Origin: Microbacterium paraoxydans
GTDB taxonomy: Bacteria > Actinomycetota > Actinomycetes > Actinomycetales > Microbacteriaceae
Length of the DNA stretch: 64,000 bases
Assembly: GCF_900105335.1 (NCBI RefSeq)
Contig: NZ_LT629770.1
Coordinates: 2,976,001-3,040,000, forward strand
Direction of reading: 5' to 3'
Shown here: one piece after another, positions 33,010 to 40,538 of the stretch
How positions within the stretch are numbered: the stretch's first letter is position 1
Layout of the letters: the number at the start of each line of letters is the position of its first letter
Program-made: the position numbers and the translations under genes
The notes under the pieces: model-generated
Told to the model about the DNA's origin: nothing
The model's input: only the letters and a program-made list of their open reading frames with translations
Databases searched by the model: none

Positions 33010-33854
33010 ACACCGCTCCGGTGAACCCCCTGCTGCAGGTGGACGACCTCGTGGTCGAGTACGGCCGGGGTCGGCACGCCTTCCGCGCGCTGCACGGCGT
33101 CTCCCTCGACATCGCCCCCGGTGAGTGCCTCGGCCTCGTCGGCGAGTCCGGATCGGGCAAATCGACCCTCGGCAAGGCCATCCTCGGCCTCGCCCCGGTG
33201 ACGGCGGGGCGCATCCGCTTCGACGGCCGGGACATCGGCCGCCTCGGCGGCCGGGCCCGACGGGCGCTCGCCGACGACGTGCAGGTCGTGTTCCAGGACC
33301 CGTACGGCTCCCTCAATCCGGCACTGACCATCGGCGACATCCTCGCCGAGCCGTTGCTGACGACGGGCATCGGGGCGAAGGCGGCCGACGCGCGCGTGCG
33401 CGACATGCTCGACCGCGTGCGCCTGCCCGCCACGAGCATGGACCGGTACCCGAGCGAGTTCTCCGGCGGGCAGCGGCAGCGCATCGCGATCGCCCGCGCC
33501 CTGGTCCGCGGTCCGCGGCTGATCGTGTGCGACGAGCCGGTCAGCGCGCTCGATCTCACCACGCAGGCCACCATCCTCGACCTCTTCATCGAGCTGCAGC
33601 GCGACACCGGTGTGGCCTACCTGTTCGTGTCGCACGACCTCGGCGTCGTCCGGCGGGTCTGCCACCGGGTCGCGGTGATGTACCGGGGCGAGATCGTGGA
33701 GATCGGTGACGGGGAGCAGGTCACCCGCGCGCCACGCCACCCGTACGCCGAACGGCTGCGGCTGGCCTCGCCCGTCGCCGACCCAGCGTCCCAGCGGGAA
33801 CGCCGGGCGCAGTGGCTCGCTCTGCGGGAGGTGCCCGATGCGGCGGTACGGTAG
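33006..33854 (+). CDS. ABC ATPase, DppF/OppF type
   Basis: A 282-residue ATPase, the second nucleotide-binding subunit of the importer. Walker A is GESGSGKSTL near residue 45, signature FSGGQRQRIAIARAL, Walker B LIVCDEPVSALDLTT, and the C-terminal oligopeptide-transporter tail (RAPRHPYAERLRLA) is present. ATG 33006 overlaps the upstream stop by four bases. It completes a full importer set: binding protein, DppB, DppCD fusion and DppF. Confidence 0.92.
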   Translation: MNTAPVNPLLQVDDLVVEYGRGRHAFRALHGVSLDIAPGECLGLVGESGSGKSTLGKAILGLAPVTAGRIRFDGRDIGRLGGRARRALADDVQVVFQDPYGSLNPALTIGDILAEPLLTTGIGAKAADARVRDMLDRVRLPATSMDRYPSEFSGGQRQRIAIARALVRGPRLIVCDEPVSALDLTTQATILDLFIELQRDTGVAYLFVSHDLGVVRRVCHRVAVMYRGEIVEIGDGEQVTRAPRHPYAERLRLASPVADPASQRERRAQWLALREVPDAAVR

Positions 33855-33901
33855 CTCCAGGCCGGAACTCGCCACACCCCGGACTCGGCCGGAAGGACGC
33901 C

Positions 33902-34489
33902 ATGCCGAAGATCATCGACCACGACCAGCGGCGACGGGACATCGTCGAGGTGGCCAAGAGCATCATCCTGAAGGGTGGGTTCGAGGCGGCGACCATGCGC
34001 AGCATCGCCGCGGAGGCGGGCTTCGCGAACGGTGCGCTGAAGCACTACTTCCCCGGGAAGGAGAGCATCGTCGCGGCGACGTTCGAGACGATCCTGCAGC
34101 AGATGTCCGAGGGCGTGGAGGCCGCCGGGCAGGAACCGGTGGCGGCGGACGACGCGCTGCGCGGCTTCCTGCAGGCCACCGTGCCGCGCGACCCGGAGCA
34201 GATCGCCGCGGGCCGGGTGCTCCTGGCGCTGTGGGAGTACGCGATGGCGAACGAGTCGCTGGCCGAGCTCTACCGCGGACACCTGGGCTCCTGGCGAGCC
34301 TCGCTCATCGCGCGCATGGAGGCGGCCCGCGACGAGGGGTCGATCCGCGATCAGGACTACGGCCCGCTGGCGGACGAGTACATCTCCGCGGCGGTCGGTG
34401 CGACGGTCATCAACCTCATGTACCCGGACGGCGACCGCATTGCCGACTACGAGAACTACATCGACCGGTTCCTCGCGCGGCTGCGCTGA
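33902..34489 (+). CDS. TetR-family regulator, candidate regulator of the 16-bp operator regulon
   Basis: A 195-residue TetR-type protein. The HTH is in residues about 8-54 (AATMRSIAAEAGFANGALKHYFPGKESIVAATF read across the recognition helix). The C-terminal part resembles the TetR_C_6-type ligand domain found in BetI-like regulators (QIAAGRVLLALWEYAMANESLAELY). It is the only TetR gene within the 21.9-37.7 kb cluster, so it is the best candidate for binding the four TTCYAC-N4-RTAGAM palindromes, an inference. It lies 47 bases after the ATPase gene, probably in the same transcript. Confidence 0.88.
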   Translation: MPKIIDHDQRRRDIVEVAKSIILKGGFEAATMRSIAAEAGFANGALKHYFPGKESIVAATFETILQQMSEGVEAAGQEPVAADDALRGFLQATVPRDPEQIAAGRVLLALWEYAMANESLAELYRGHLGSWRASLIARMEAARDEGSIRDQDYGPLADEYISAAVGATVINLMYPDGDRIADYENYIDRFLARLR

Positions 34490-34523
34490 GGGCGAGGGGC
34501 CGGTCCCGAGAGGACGGCCCGTC

Positions 34524-35198
34524 ATGACCCTTCCCCCCGAACGACCCGTGGTGTTCCTGCACGGCCTCGCCTCGCGCGGCACGCAGGACTGGCCGGACAG
34601 CGAGTGGACGGCGGTGCTCGGCGATCGGCCGCGCCGGGTCCTCGATCTGCCGGCGCACGGCGACGCCCCCGGGCTCGGAGTCGTGCCGACCGCCGCGGTG
34701 CTCGACGCGCTCGCCGAAGCGATCGGACCGGACGAGGTCGACCTCGTCGGCTACTCGCTCGGCGCCCGGCTCGCCTGGGACCTCGCGCGGCACCCCGGCG
34801 TCGCGGTGCGGCGTCTCGTGCTGGGCGGCCTCAGCGCGGGGGAGCCCTTCGCGCTCGTCGACCTCTCCGCCGCGCGAGCCGCCATCGCCGGTGGACCGGC
34901 TCCCGTCGATCCGCTGACCGGGATGATCGTGCACATGGTGAGCCTGCCCGGCAACCGCCCGGACGATCTGCTCGACCTCATCGAGGGGCTCGCGACCGAG
35001 CCGTTCGCGCCCGAGGCGGGAGCGCCGGCGATGCCGGTGCTGCTCCTGGGCGGCGAGGACGACCCGATGGCCGCGGGCATCGACGAACTCGCCGCGCGGC
35101 TGCCGGACGTCCGGGTGCGGCGCGTCCCCGGCGATCACCTCGCGGCGCTGCACACCGCCGCGTTCCGCGACGCCGTGCGCGGGTTCCTCGCGGACTGA
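34524..35198 (+). CDS. Alpha/beta hydrolase
   Basis: A 224-residue alpha/beta hydrolase. The oxyanion segment is VVFLHGLASRG near residue 10, nucleophile Ser in VGYSLGARLAWDLA (near residue 76), acid Asp in LLGGEDDPMA and His in VPGDHLAALHT. Layout resembles the BioH/MhpC-like group without a clear lid. Start ATG 34524 follows GAGAGGA. It follows the TetR gene after 34 bases and may share its transcript. It would act on a small ester, thioester or C-C bond; substrate unknown. Confidence 0.85.
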   Translation: MTLPPERPVVFLHGLASRGTQDWPDSEWTAVLGDRPRRVLDLPAHGDAPGLGVVPTAAVLDALAEAIGPDEVDLVGYSLGARLAWDLARHPGVAVRRLVLGGLSAGEPFALVDLSAARAAIAGGPAPVDPLTGMIVHMVSLPGNRPDDLLDLIEGLATEPFAPEAGAPAMPVLLLGGEDDPMAAGIDELAARLPDVRVRRVPGDHLAALHTAAFRDAVRGFLAD

Positions 35199-35237
35199 CC
35201 CGCCCCATCGACGCCCGGCCCCCTCCTGTCGTTTATT

Positions 35238-35253
35238 TCCCACGTTTGTAGAC
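35238..35253. promoter_or_regulatory. 16-bp regulon operator 3 (TCCCACGTTTGTAGAC)
   Basis: It lies 19 bases upstream of ATG 35273. TAGACA at 35249-35254 may be the -10 box, again inside the right half-site. Confidence 0.7.
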
Positions 35254-35272
35254 ATACCGAAAGGCATCCGCC

Positions 35273-36262
35273 ATGACCGACACCCCCACCCCCGACGCCG
35301 CCCGCATCCTCGACATCGCCACCGGCTACATGGCCGCGAAGCAGCTCTTCCAGGCCAGCCGCATCGGGCTGTTCGCCGCCGTCGCCGCGGGCGCCGACAC
35401 GGCCGCGGCGCTCGCCGAGCGCTGCGGGGTGAGCGAGCGGATCGCCCGGCTGCTCGCCGACGCCCTCGCCGCGAAGGGTCTCCTCGTCCGGACGGAGGGG
35501 CGCTACGCCCTGGCTCCGGACGCCTCCGCCTACCTCACGGGGGAGGACGCGGTCATCGACCTCGCTCCGTTCCTCACGTTCCTCGACGAGATCAGCTACC
35601 CGCACTGGCTGCAGTTCGCGCACACGGTCGACACGACCGAGCCCGGCGACCTGCAGATGGACGACGCGCGGTGGGGCACGTTCATGGCCGGCGTCATGAC
35701 GTACAACCGCCTGCACGCGCAGGAGTTCGGCCGGCTCGTCGAGCTCGCCGGCGCGACCAAGGCCCTCGACTTCGGTGGTCTGTCCGCTGAGTTCGCCCTC
35801 GCCGTCATGGCGCGCAACCCCGAGCTGCACACGACGTTCGTCTACGCCCCGGGATTCGAGGACGGCGTGGCCGAGGCGGTCGAGGCGGCGGGCGTCGCCG
35901 ACCGGGCTGCCGTCGAGGTGGGGGACACGGCGACTGCGGCCCCCGAGGGCGCCTACGACGCGGTGTTCGCCAACCACGTCATCCACCGCTTCTCCGCGGA
36001 GGAGAACGCGCAGATCTTCCGCCGGCTCCGTGCCGCAGCGGTCGAGGGGGCGACGCTGACCGTGCTCGACTTCTTCCTCGACGACGAGGACGAGCAGCGC
36101 GCGCTGGACGCCCTGCACGCGGGGGAGTACCTCGTGATCGACGGCACCGTCGTGTACCCGGAGTCGCAGGTCCGTGGCTGGCTGACGGACGCCGGCTGGG
36201 CGGTGCGCGACACCGTCGCCCTGCCGGGGAGCCCGCGCGTGCTCCTGGCCACCGCGGTCTGA
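35273..36262 (+). CDS. Methyltransferase-like protein with degenerate SAM motif
   Basis: A 329-residue protein with the layout of plant-type O-methyltransferases: an N-terminal winged-helix dimerisation domain (residues about 8-95, ATGYMAAKQLFQASRIGLFAAV split over two helices, then CGVSERIARLLADALAAKG) and a C-terminal Rossmann domain. The glycine-rich SAM loop, usually DVGGGTG, reads DFGGLSAEF, so the third Gly and the last Gly are lost. The loss may mean altered SAM binding or a non-methylating role. YFL-type end and VFANHVIHRFSAEEN (the DxxxVLHH-like region) remain. ATG 35273 follows GAAAGG. Operator 3 controls it; a strong hairpin follows. Confidence 0.8.
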   Translation: MTDTPTPDAARILDIATGYMAAKQLFQASRIGLFAAVAAGADTAAALAERCGVSERIARLLADALAAKGLLVRTEGRYALAPDASAYLTGEDAVIDLAPFLTFLDEISYPHWLQFAHTVDTTEPGDLQMDDARWGTFMAGVMTYNRLHAQEFGRLVELAGATKALDFGGLSAEFALAVMARNPELHTTFVYAPGFEDGVAEAVEAAGVADRAAVEVGDTATAAPEGAYDAVFANHVIHRFSAEENAQIFRRLRAAAVEGATLTVLDFFLDDEDEQRALDALHAGEYLVIDGTVVYPESQVRGWLTDAGWAVRDTVALPGSPRVLLATAV

Positions 36263-36298
36263 CGACCGCGGTTCGAGACTGGTCCGAGGGGGATCAGA

Positions 36299-36330
36299 GG
36301 CGGGCGGCATGCGTGAACATGCCGCCCGCC
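36299..36330. terminator. Bidirectional terminator hairpin
   Basis: GGCGGGCGGCATG (36299-36311) pairs perfectly with CATGCCGCCCGCC (36318-36330), loop 6, followed by GTTTTCG on the plus strand. It lies between the convergent methyltransferase-like and amidohydrolase genes and should terminate both. Confidence 0.85.
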
Positions 36331-36349
36331 GTTTTCGTGGCTCGGGTGG

Positions 36350-37693
36350 TCAGTCGCGCGCGAACACCGTGCGGCCGTCGACGATGGTGCGCTCGACCCG
36401 AAGGTCGGCGAACGGGCGCCCCGGGGTGCACGGATCCTCATCGAGCACCGTGATGTCGGCGACCTTGCCGGGCTCGAGGGTGCCCTTCCAGCTCGCGGCG
36501 CCGTCCTGGATCGCGGCGTCGGCCGTCATCGTGCGCAGCAGCCGGCGCCGGGTCGCGGCGTCGTCCGCCCGGCCGTCGGCGGCGAGGAGGGCGAGGGAGG
36601 CATCGAGGCTGGGGCGCCAGTCCGGCGTGGCGATCGGGGCGTCGCTGGTCACGGTGGTCAGCGCCCCGGAGGAGAGCATCTCGGCCAGCGGCCACGCCGC
36701 GGCGACGCGGGCCTCGCCGAGCTGCACGGCCGCCCAGGAGTGCGTGTGCGCGGCGATGAGGGGCTGCACGGCGAAGCCGACGCCGAGGCGTTCCGCACGG
36801 CGGATCTGCGCGGGGGTCGCGAGGTCGCCGTGCACGATGTGGTGGGGTGCCGGCGGCGGGGGTGTCCGGCCGTGCCGTTCCAGTGCGGTGAGGAACTCCT
36901 CGATCGAGCGGTCGCCGGTGGCGTGCACCGCGATCTGGAGGCCGCGACTCGCGGCCAGCGCGATCATCTGCTGGAAGGCGCTGAGCGGATCCGCATCGCC
37001 GCGCGTGAGGAGGTGCCCGGTCGTCCCGTCGGGGTAGGGGGCCGACGTCCAGGCGGTGGCCATCGGCGGGATACCGTCGGCGAAGATCTTCACGCCGGGG
37101 ATCGCGAGCCAGCGGGGGTCGGTCGACGGGGGCGGCACCGGGAGTCCGGCGGCGAAGTCCTCCAGGGAGCTCTCGCCGTCGATCGTCCCGAACAGGCGCA
37201 GCAGCGTGACGCGCGAGGTCTGCGCGCCCTCCCGGTGCAGCTGCACGTACGCGTCGAGCATGTCGGTGCCGAAGCAGCCGGTCTCGCCGTCGTCCTCCCC
37301 GGGGCCGATGCCCGGCTCCGTGTAGCTGGTGATGCCGAACTCCGCGAGCAGTGCCCAGGCCCGGCGCAGGGCCGCGTGTCGTTCGTCGGCCGTGGCCACG
37401 AGGCGGCCGGTGGGCTGCTCCTCGGGTGGGGTGTCGGAGAAGAAGAGGTGCGGCCAGCGCGCGCCCAGCCAGGCGGCGTGGAGGTGGGCGTCGTTGAGGC
37501 CGGGGATCGCGGTGCGACCGTCCAGCTGCACGATCTCGCGGGCCGGGAGGGCTTCGGCGGCGGCGTCGGTGGCGACGATCACCCCGTCCCGGACGGCGAT
37601 CGCGGTGGCGACGGAATCGGTGGCGTCGACGGTGTGGATGCGGCCGCCGCGGAGAAGGAGGTCGGCGTCGTCGCCGAGGAGTGCGCTGCTCAT
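36350..37693 (-). CDS. YtcJ-type metal-dependent amidohydrolase
   Basis: A 447-residue amidohydrolase_3 family enzyme (YtcJ/NfdA-like), a metal-dependent hydrolase of amide, N-formyl or similar bonds. Features: beta-strand RGGRIHTVD, metal site GLNDAHLHA near residue 84, AVHATGDRS with metal-binding His near 275, HHIVHGDL near 305, and TSDAPI with the catalytic Asp near 362; the C-terminal GKVADITVLD and RTIVDGRTV are typical. No signal peptide. ATG 37693 lies 3 bases from operator 4, so repression should be tight. Its substrate may be the imported compound or a product of the esterases. Confidence 0.88.
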   Translation of the reverse strand: MSSALLGDDADLLLRGGRIHTVDATDSVATAIAVRDGVIVATDAAAEALPAREIVQLDGRTAIPGLNDAHLHAAWLGARWPHLFFSDTPPEEQPTGRLVATADERHAALRRAWALLAEFGITSYTEPGIGPGEDDGETGCFGTDMLDAYVQLHREGAQTSRVTLLRLFGTIDGESSLEDFAAGLPVPPPSTDPRWLAIPGVKIFADGIPPMATAWTSAPYPDGTTGHLLTRGDADPLSAFQQMIALAASRGLQIAVHATGDRSIEEFLTALERHGRTPPPPAPHHIVHGDLATPAQIRRAERLGVGFAVQPLIAAHTHSWAAVQLGEARVAAAWPLAEMLSSGALTTVTSDAPIATPDWRPSLDASLALLAADGRADDAATRRRLLRTMTADAAIQDGAASWKGTLEPGKVADITVLDEDPCTPGRPFADLRVERTIVDGRTVFARD

Positions 37694-37695
37694 TA

Positions 37696-37711
37696 TTCCA
37701 CCAGTGTAGAC
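37696..37711. promoter_or_regulatory. 16-bp regulon operator 4 (TTCCACCAGTGTAGAC)
   Basis: It begins two bases upstream of the amidohydrolase start codon and covers TACACT (minus strand, 37703-37708), the probable -10 box. Confidence 0.75.
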
Positions 37712-37857
37712 GTAAAACTCTCGCGCACGGGAGGCCACGCGCCGGCCGATTCGGCGCGTGGTTCCGCGGCTTGTACCCTGGAGTCATCCCCCGAACACCC
37801 CGGCAACCTCGTGCGCGCCGGCGACCTCGGCGCGCGCTCACACATGCAAGGACGCAG

Positions 37858-39300
37858 ATGAACGATTCCGCGGCACACCGCGACGAATGGACGGCGAGCG
37901 AAGAGCTGGCGGAGCGGATGATCCCGCTCATCGGGGCTCTCAAGCGCGAGCGCGACGTGGTCACCTCGTTGCACGGTCATCGCCTGCTCGGCCTCTCGGC
38001 CACCGGCGTCGTCGAGGTGCACGAGCGCGTGGCCCAGCTCGGACACGAGCGCCTGGCGGTCGAGGACAGCCTGGCGGTGCTCGAGGGCATCCACGCCCTG
38101 GCCCCCGGAGCCTCGTCGATCGACGTGGCCCGCCTCGTGGAAGGGCACGCCTCGAGTGGACGCCCGCTCGGGGAGTACCTGGCCGAGACCCTGGCCCCGG
38201 CCGTCGGCGCGGTCCCGGCACCGCCGACCGACGTCGTGCTCTACGGCTTCGGGCGCATCGGCCGCCTGCTGGCCCGCATCCTCATCGCGCACACCGGCGG
38301 GGGGAGCGGACTCCGGCTCCGCGCCATCGTCGTGCGCCGCGGTTCTGAGAACGACCTCGTCAAGCGTGCGTCGCTGCTGCTGCGCGACTCGGTGCATGGC
38401 CGCTTCGCGGGCTCGGTCACGGTGGACGAGGACGCCGAGCAGATCATCGCCAACGGCACGCGCATCCAGGTCATCTACTCCGACGACCCGGCGGCCGTCG
38501 ACTACACGGCCTACGGCATCGACGACGCGATCGTCGTCGACAACACCGGCCGCTGGCGCGACGAGGCCGGACTCTCCCAGCACCTCCGCGCGAAGGGCGT
38601 CGCCCGCGTGCTGCTGACCGCCCCCGGCAAGGGCCCGCTGAAGAACATCGTGCAGGGCATCAACGACGACACGATCACCGAGGAAGACCGCATCGTCTCC
38701 GCGGCGTCGTGCACGACCAACGCCATCACCCCGGTGCTCGCCGCGATCGACGAGGCCTACGGCGTCGTGAAGGGTCACGTCGAGACCGTGCACTCGTTCA
38801 CGAACGACCAGAACCTCATCGACAACTTCCACAAGGGCGACCGCCGCGGTCGCTCCGCCGTGCTGAACATGGTCATCACCGAGACCGGGGCGGCGAAGGC
38901 CGTGGCCAAGGCTCTGCCGCAGCTCGAGGGCAAGCTCACGGGCAGCGCGATCCGCGTCCCCACGCCGGACGTCTCGCTCGCGGTGCTGCACCTCACACTG
39001 GAGCGCCCCGCCACCAAGGACCAGGTCAACGACTACCTGCGCCGGGTCTCGCTGCACTCGAAGCTCCGGCAGCAGATCGACTACGTGGAGAGCCCGGAGG
39101 TGGTCTCCACGGACTTCGTCGGCTCGCACCGCGCGGGCATCGTCGATGGCCTGGCCACGATCGCCGACGAGGACACCCTCATCCTCTACGTCTGGTACGA
39201 CAACGAGTTCGGCTACTCCTGCCAGGTGATCCGGGTGCTGGAGACCATGGCGGGTTCGCACCCCGTCGTGCTCCCCGCCCGCCGCGAAGTCACCCTCTGA
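37858..39300 (+). CDS. gapB: Glyceraldehyde-3-phosphate dehydrogenase, long GapB type
   Basis: A 480-residue GAPDH. An N-terminal extension of about 120 residues precedes the NAD(P) domain (GFGRIGR at 130-136). The catalytic Cys285 is in SCTTN and the active-site His in VHSFTNDQN. The length and extension match the second GAPDH of Corynebacterium (GapB), which works mainly in the gluconeogenic direction; that role is an inference from similarity. ATG 37858 follows AAGGACG. TACCCT (37774-37779) may be the -10 box. Its neighbours ramB-like and pckG also belong to gluconeogenesis. Confidence 0.92.
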   Translation: MNDSAAHRDEWTASEELAERMIPLIGALKRERDVVTSLHGHRLLGLSATGVVEVHERVAQLGHERLAVEDSLAVLEGIHALAPGASSIDVARLVEGHASSGRPLGEYLAETLAPAVGAVPAPPTDVVLYGFGRIGRLLARILIAHTGGGSGLRLRAIVVRRGSENDLVKRASLLLRDSVHGRFAGSVTVDEDAEQIIANGTRIQVIYSDDPAAVDYTAYGIDDAIVVDNTGRWRDEAGLSQHLRAKGVARVLLTAPGKGPLKNIVQGINDDTITEEDRIVSAASCTTNAITPVLAAIDEAYGVVKGHVETVHSFTNDQNLIDNFHKGDRRGRSAVLNMVITETGAAKAVAKALPQLEGKLTGSAIRVPTPDVSLAVLHLTLERPATKDQVNDYLRRVSLHSKLRQQIDYVESPEVVSTDFVGSHRAGIVDGLATIADEDTLILYVWYDNEFGYSCQVIRVLETMAGSHPVVLPARREVTL

Positions 39301-39310
39301 CCCCCTCCCG

Positions 39311-39390
39311 TCGACCCACCCCCTTCCGCTCGACCCGGCCCCCTACGTGCGAACGCAACGGGCCGGGGCACGCGAAAGGGGGTGGGTCGC
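39311..39390. repeat. GACCCACCCCCTT-type hairpin (copy 2 of 4)
   Basis: CGACCCACCCCCTTCCG at 39312 faces the inverted CGAAAGGGGGTGGGTCG ending at 39389, with inner arms GGCCCC and GGGCC. It lies just after gapB and before the AlkZ-like gene, where it may end the gapB transcript. Confidence 0.8.
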
Positions 39391-39405
39391 GGCATGATGA
39401 GGGGC

Positions 39406-40449
39406 ATGAAGACCTCACGATGGCGGGAGGAGCGGCTGCGGTTCCAAGGGCTCACGGCGCCGGAGGCGGACGTGGCGGGGGCGGCGGCGCGGCTGCTCGC
39501 GGTGCAGAGCCAGGACTTCACGGCCGGACGGTGGGCGCTGGCCCTGCGGACGAAGGGCGACGTACGGCTTCGTGACGTCGACGCCGCGTTCGACCGTGGG
39601 GACCTCGTCCGGGCCTGGACCATGCGGGGGACGCTGCACACGATCCCCGCGCGCGACCTCGGCTGGGTGCTGGAGGTCACGGCCGCGCGACAGCAGCAGC
39701 AGGCGGCCTCCCGACAGCGGCAGCTCGGCATCGACGACGACATGATCGACACGGTGGTCCGGGAGCTCACGCCGCGGCTCCGTGACGGCGGCCTCACCAG
39801 GGGCGAGATCTTCCCGGTGCTCGAGGGCATCGGCATCGACCCCTCGGGGCAGCGCGGCATCCACCTGCTGTTCGCGCTGACGGTCTCCGGCGTGCTCGTG
39901 CAGGGGCCGGTCGTGCCGCGGGAGGGCATCACGCGGGAGCAGCGGTTCGTGCTCGCGGCGGACCACATCCGCGATCACGCCCACCCGGAGGACCCGCTGG
40001 CCGAGCTGTTCGTCCGCTACGTCGAGGGACACGGGCCCGCCGGGGTCGCGGACTTCGCGTGGTGGTCGGGGCTGACGCTCGGGCGGTCCAGGGAGGCGGC
40101 GGAGCGCGCGGCGACACGGGTGACCGAGGCCGACGACGGGGTCTTCGTCGGCCGCACCCCGCCCCGGCGCGCGGCAGGCCGTCCGGCCGTGTTCGCCCTC
40201 GGAGCCTTCGACGAGTACTACATCTCCTACGCCGACCGCACCGTCGTCTGTGACCCCGAGTACCTCGCCGCCGTCGGACCGGGGAAGAACGGGATGGTCC
40301 GGGCGACCGTCGTGGAGCACGGCCGCGTGATCGGCTGCTGGACGCACGCCGCCGCCGCCCACACCACCCCTCCGGAGTTCTTCACTGCACCCGAGGACCC
40401 CGCCGCCGTCACCGCCGCCCTCGCCCGCTTCGCCGGGTTCCTCCCCTGA
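39406..40449 (+). CDS. Winged-helix AlkZ-like protein (HTH_42 family)
   Basis: A 347-residue protein of the HTH_42 (DUF1006) family, which includes the DNA glycosylases AlkZ and AlkX that remove alkylated or crosslinked bases. The N-terminal AAARLLAVQSQDF carries the QSQ-type segment implicated in AlkZ catalysis, and WTMRGTLHTIPARDLGWVL is strongly conserved. Three successive winged-helix domains are likely. Start ATG 39406 is preferred, with GAGGGG close upstream; ATGs at 39394 and 39397 are alternatives. It may repair alkylation damage, but many family members are uncharacterised. Confidence 0.78.
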   Translation: MKTSRWREERLRFQGLTAPEADVAGAAARLLAVQSQDFTAGRWALALRTKGDVRLRDVDAAFDRGDLVRAWTMRGTLHTIPARDLGWVLEVTAARQQQQAASRQRQLGIDDDMIDTVVRELTPRLRDGGLTRGEIFPVLEGIGIDPSGQRGIHLLFALTVSGVLVQGPVVPREGITREQRFVLAADHIRDHAHPEDPLAELFVRYVEGHGPAGVADFAWWSGLTLGRSREAAERAATRVTEADDGVFVGRTPPRRAAGRPAVFALGAFDEYYISYADRTVVCDPEYLAAVGPGKNGMVRATVVEHGRVIGCWTHAAAAHTTPPEFFTAPEDPAAVTAALARFAGFLP

Positions 40450-40454
40450 CCCCT

Positions 40455-40538
40455 CGTCGACCCACCCCCTTCCGCGCCTCCCGGCCCCTTACGCCCGCGC
40501 GTAACGGGCCGGGGTGGACGCAAGGGGGCGGGTCGACG
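40455..40538. repeat. GACCCACCCCCTT-type hairpin (copy 3 of 4)
   Basis: CGTCGACCCACCCCCTTCCG at 40455 faces CGCAAGGGGGCGGGTCGACG ending at 40538, with inner arms GGCCCCTTACG and CGTAACGGGCC. It fills the whole gap between convergent genes and is a good candidate bidirectional terminator. Confidence 0.85.
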
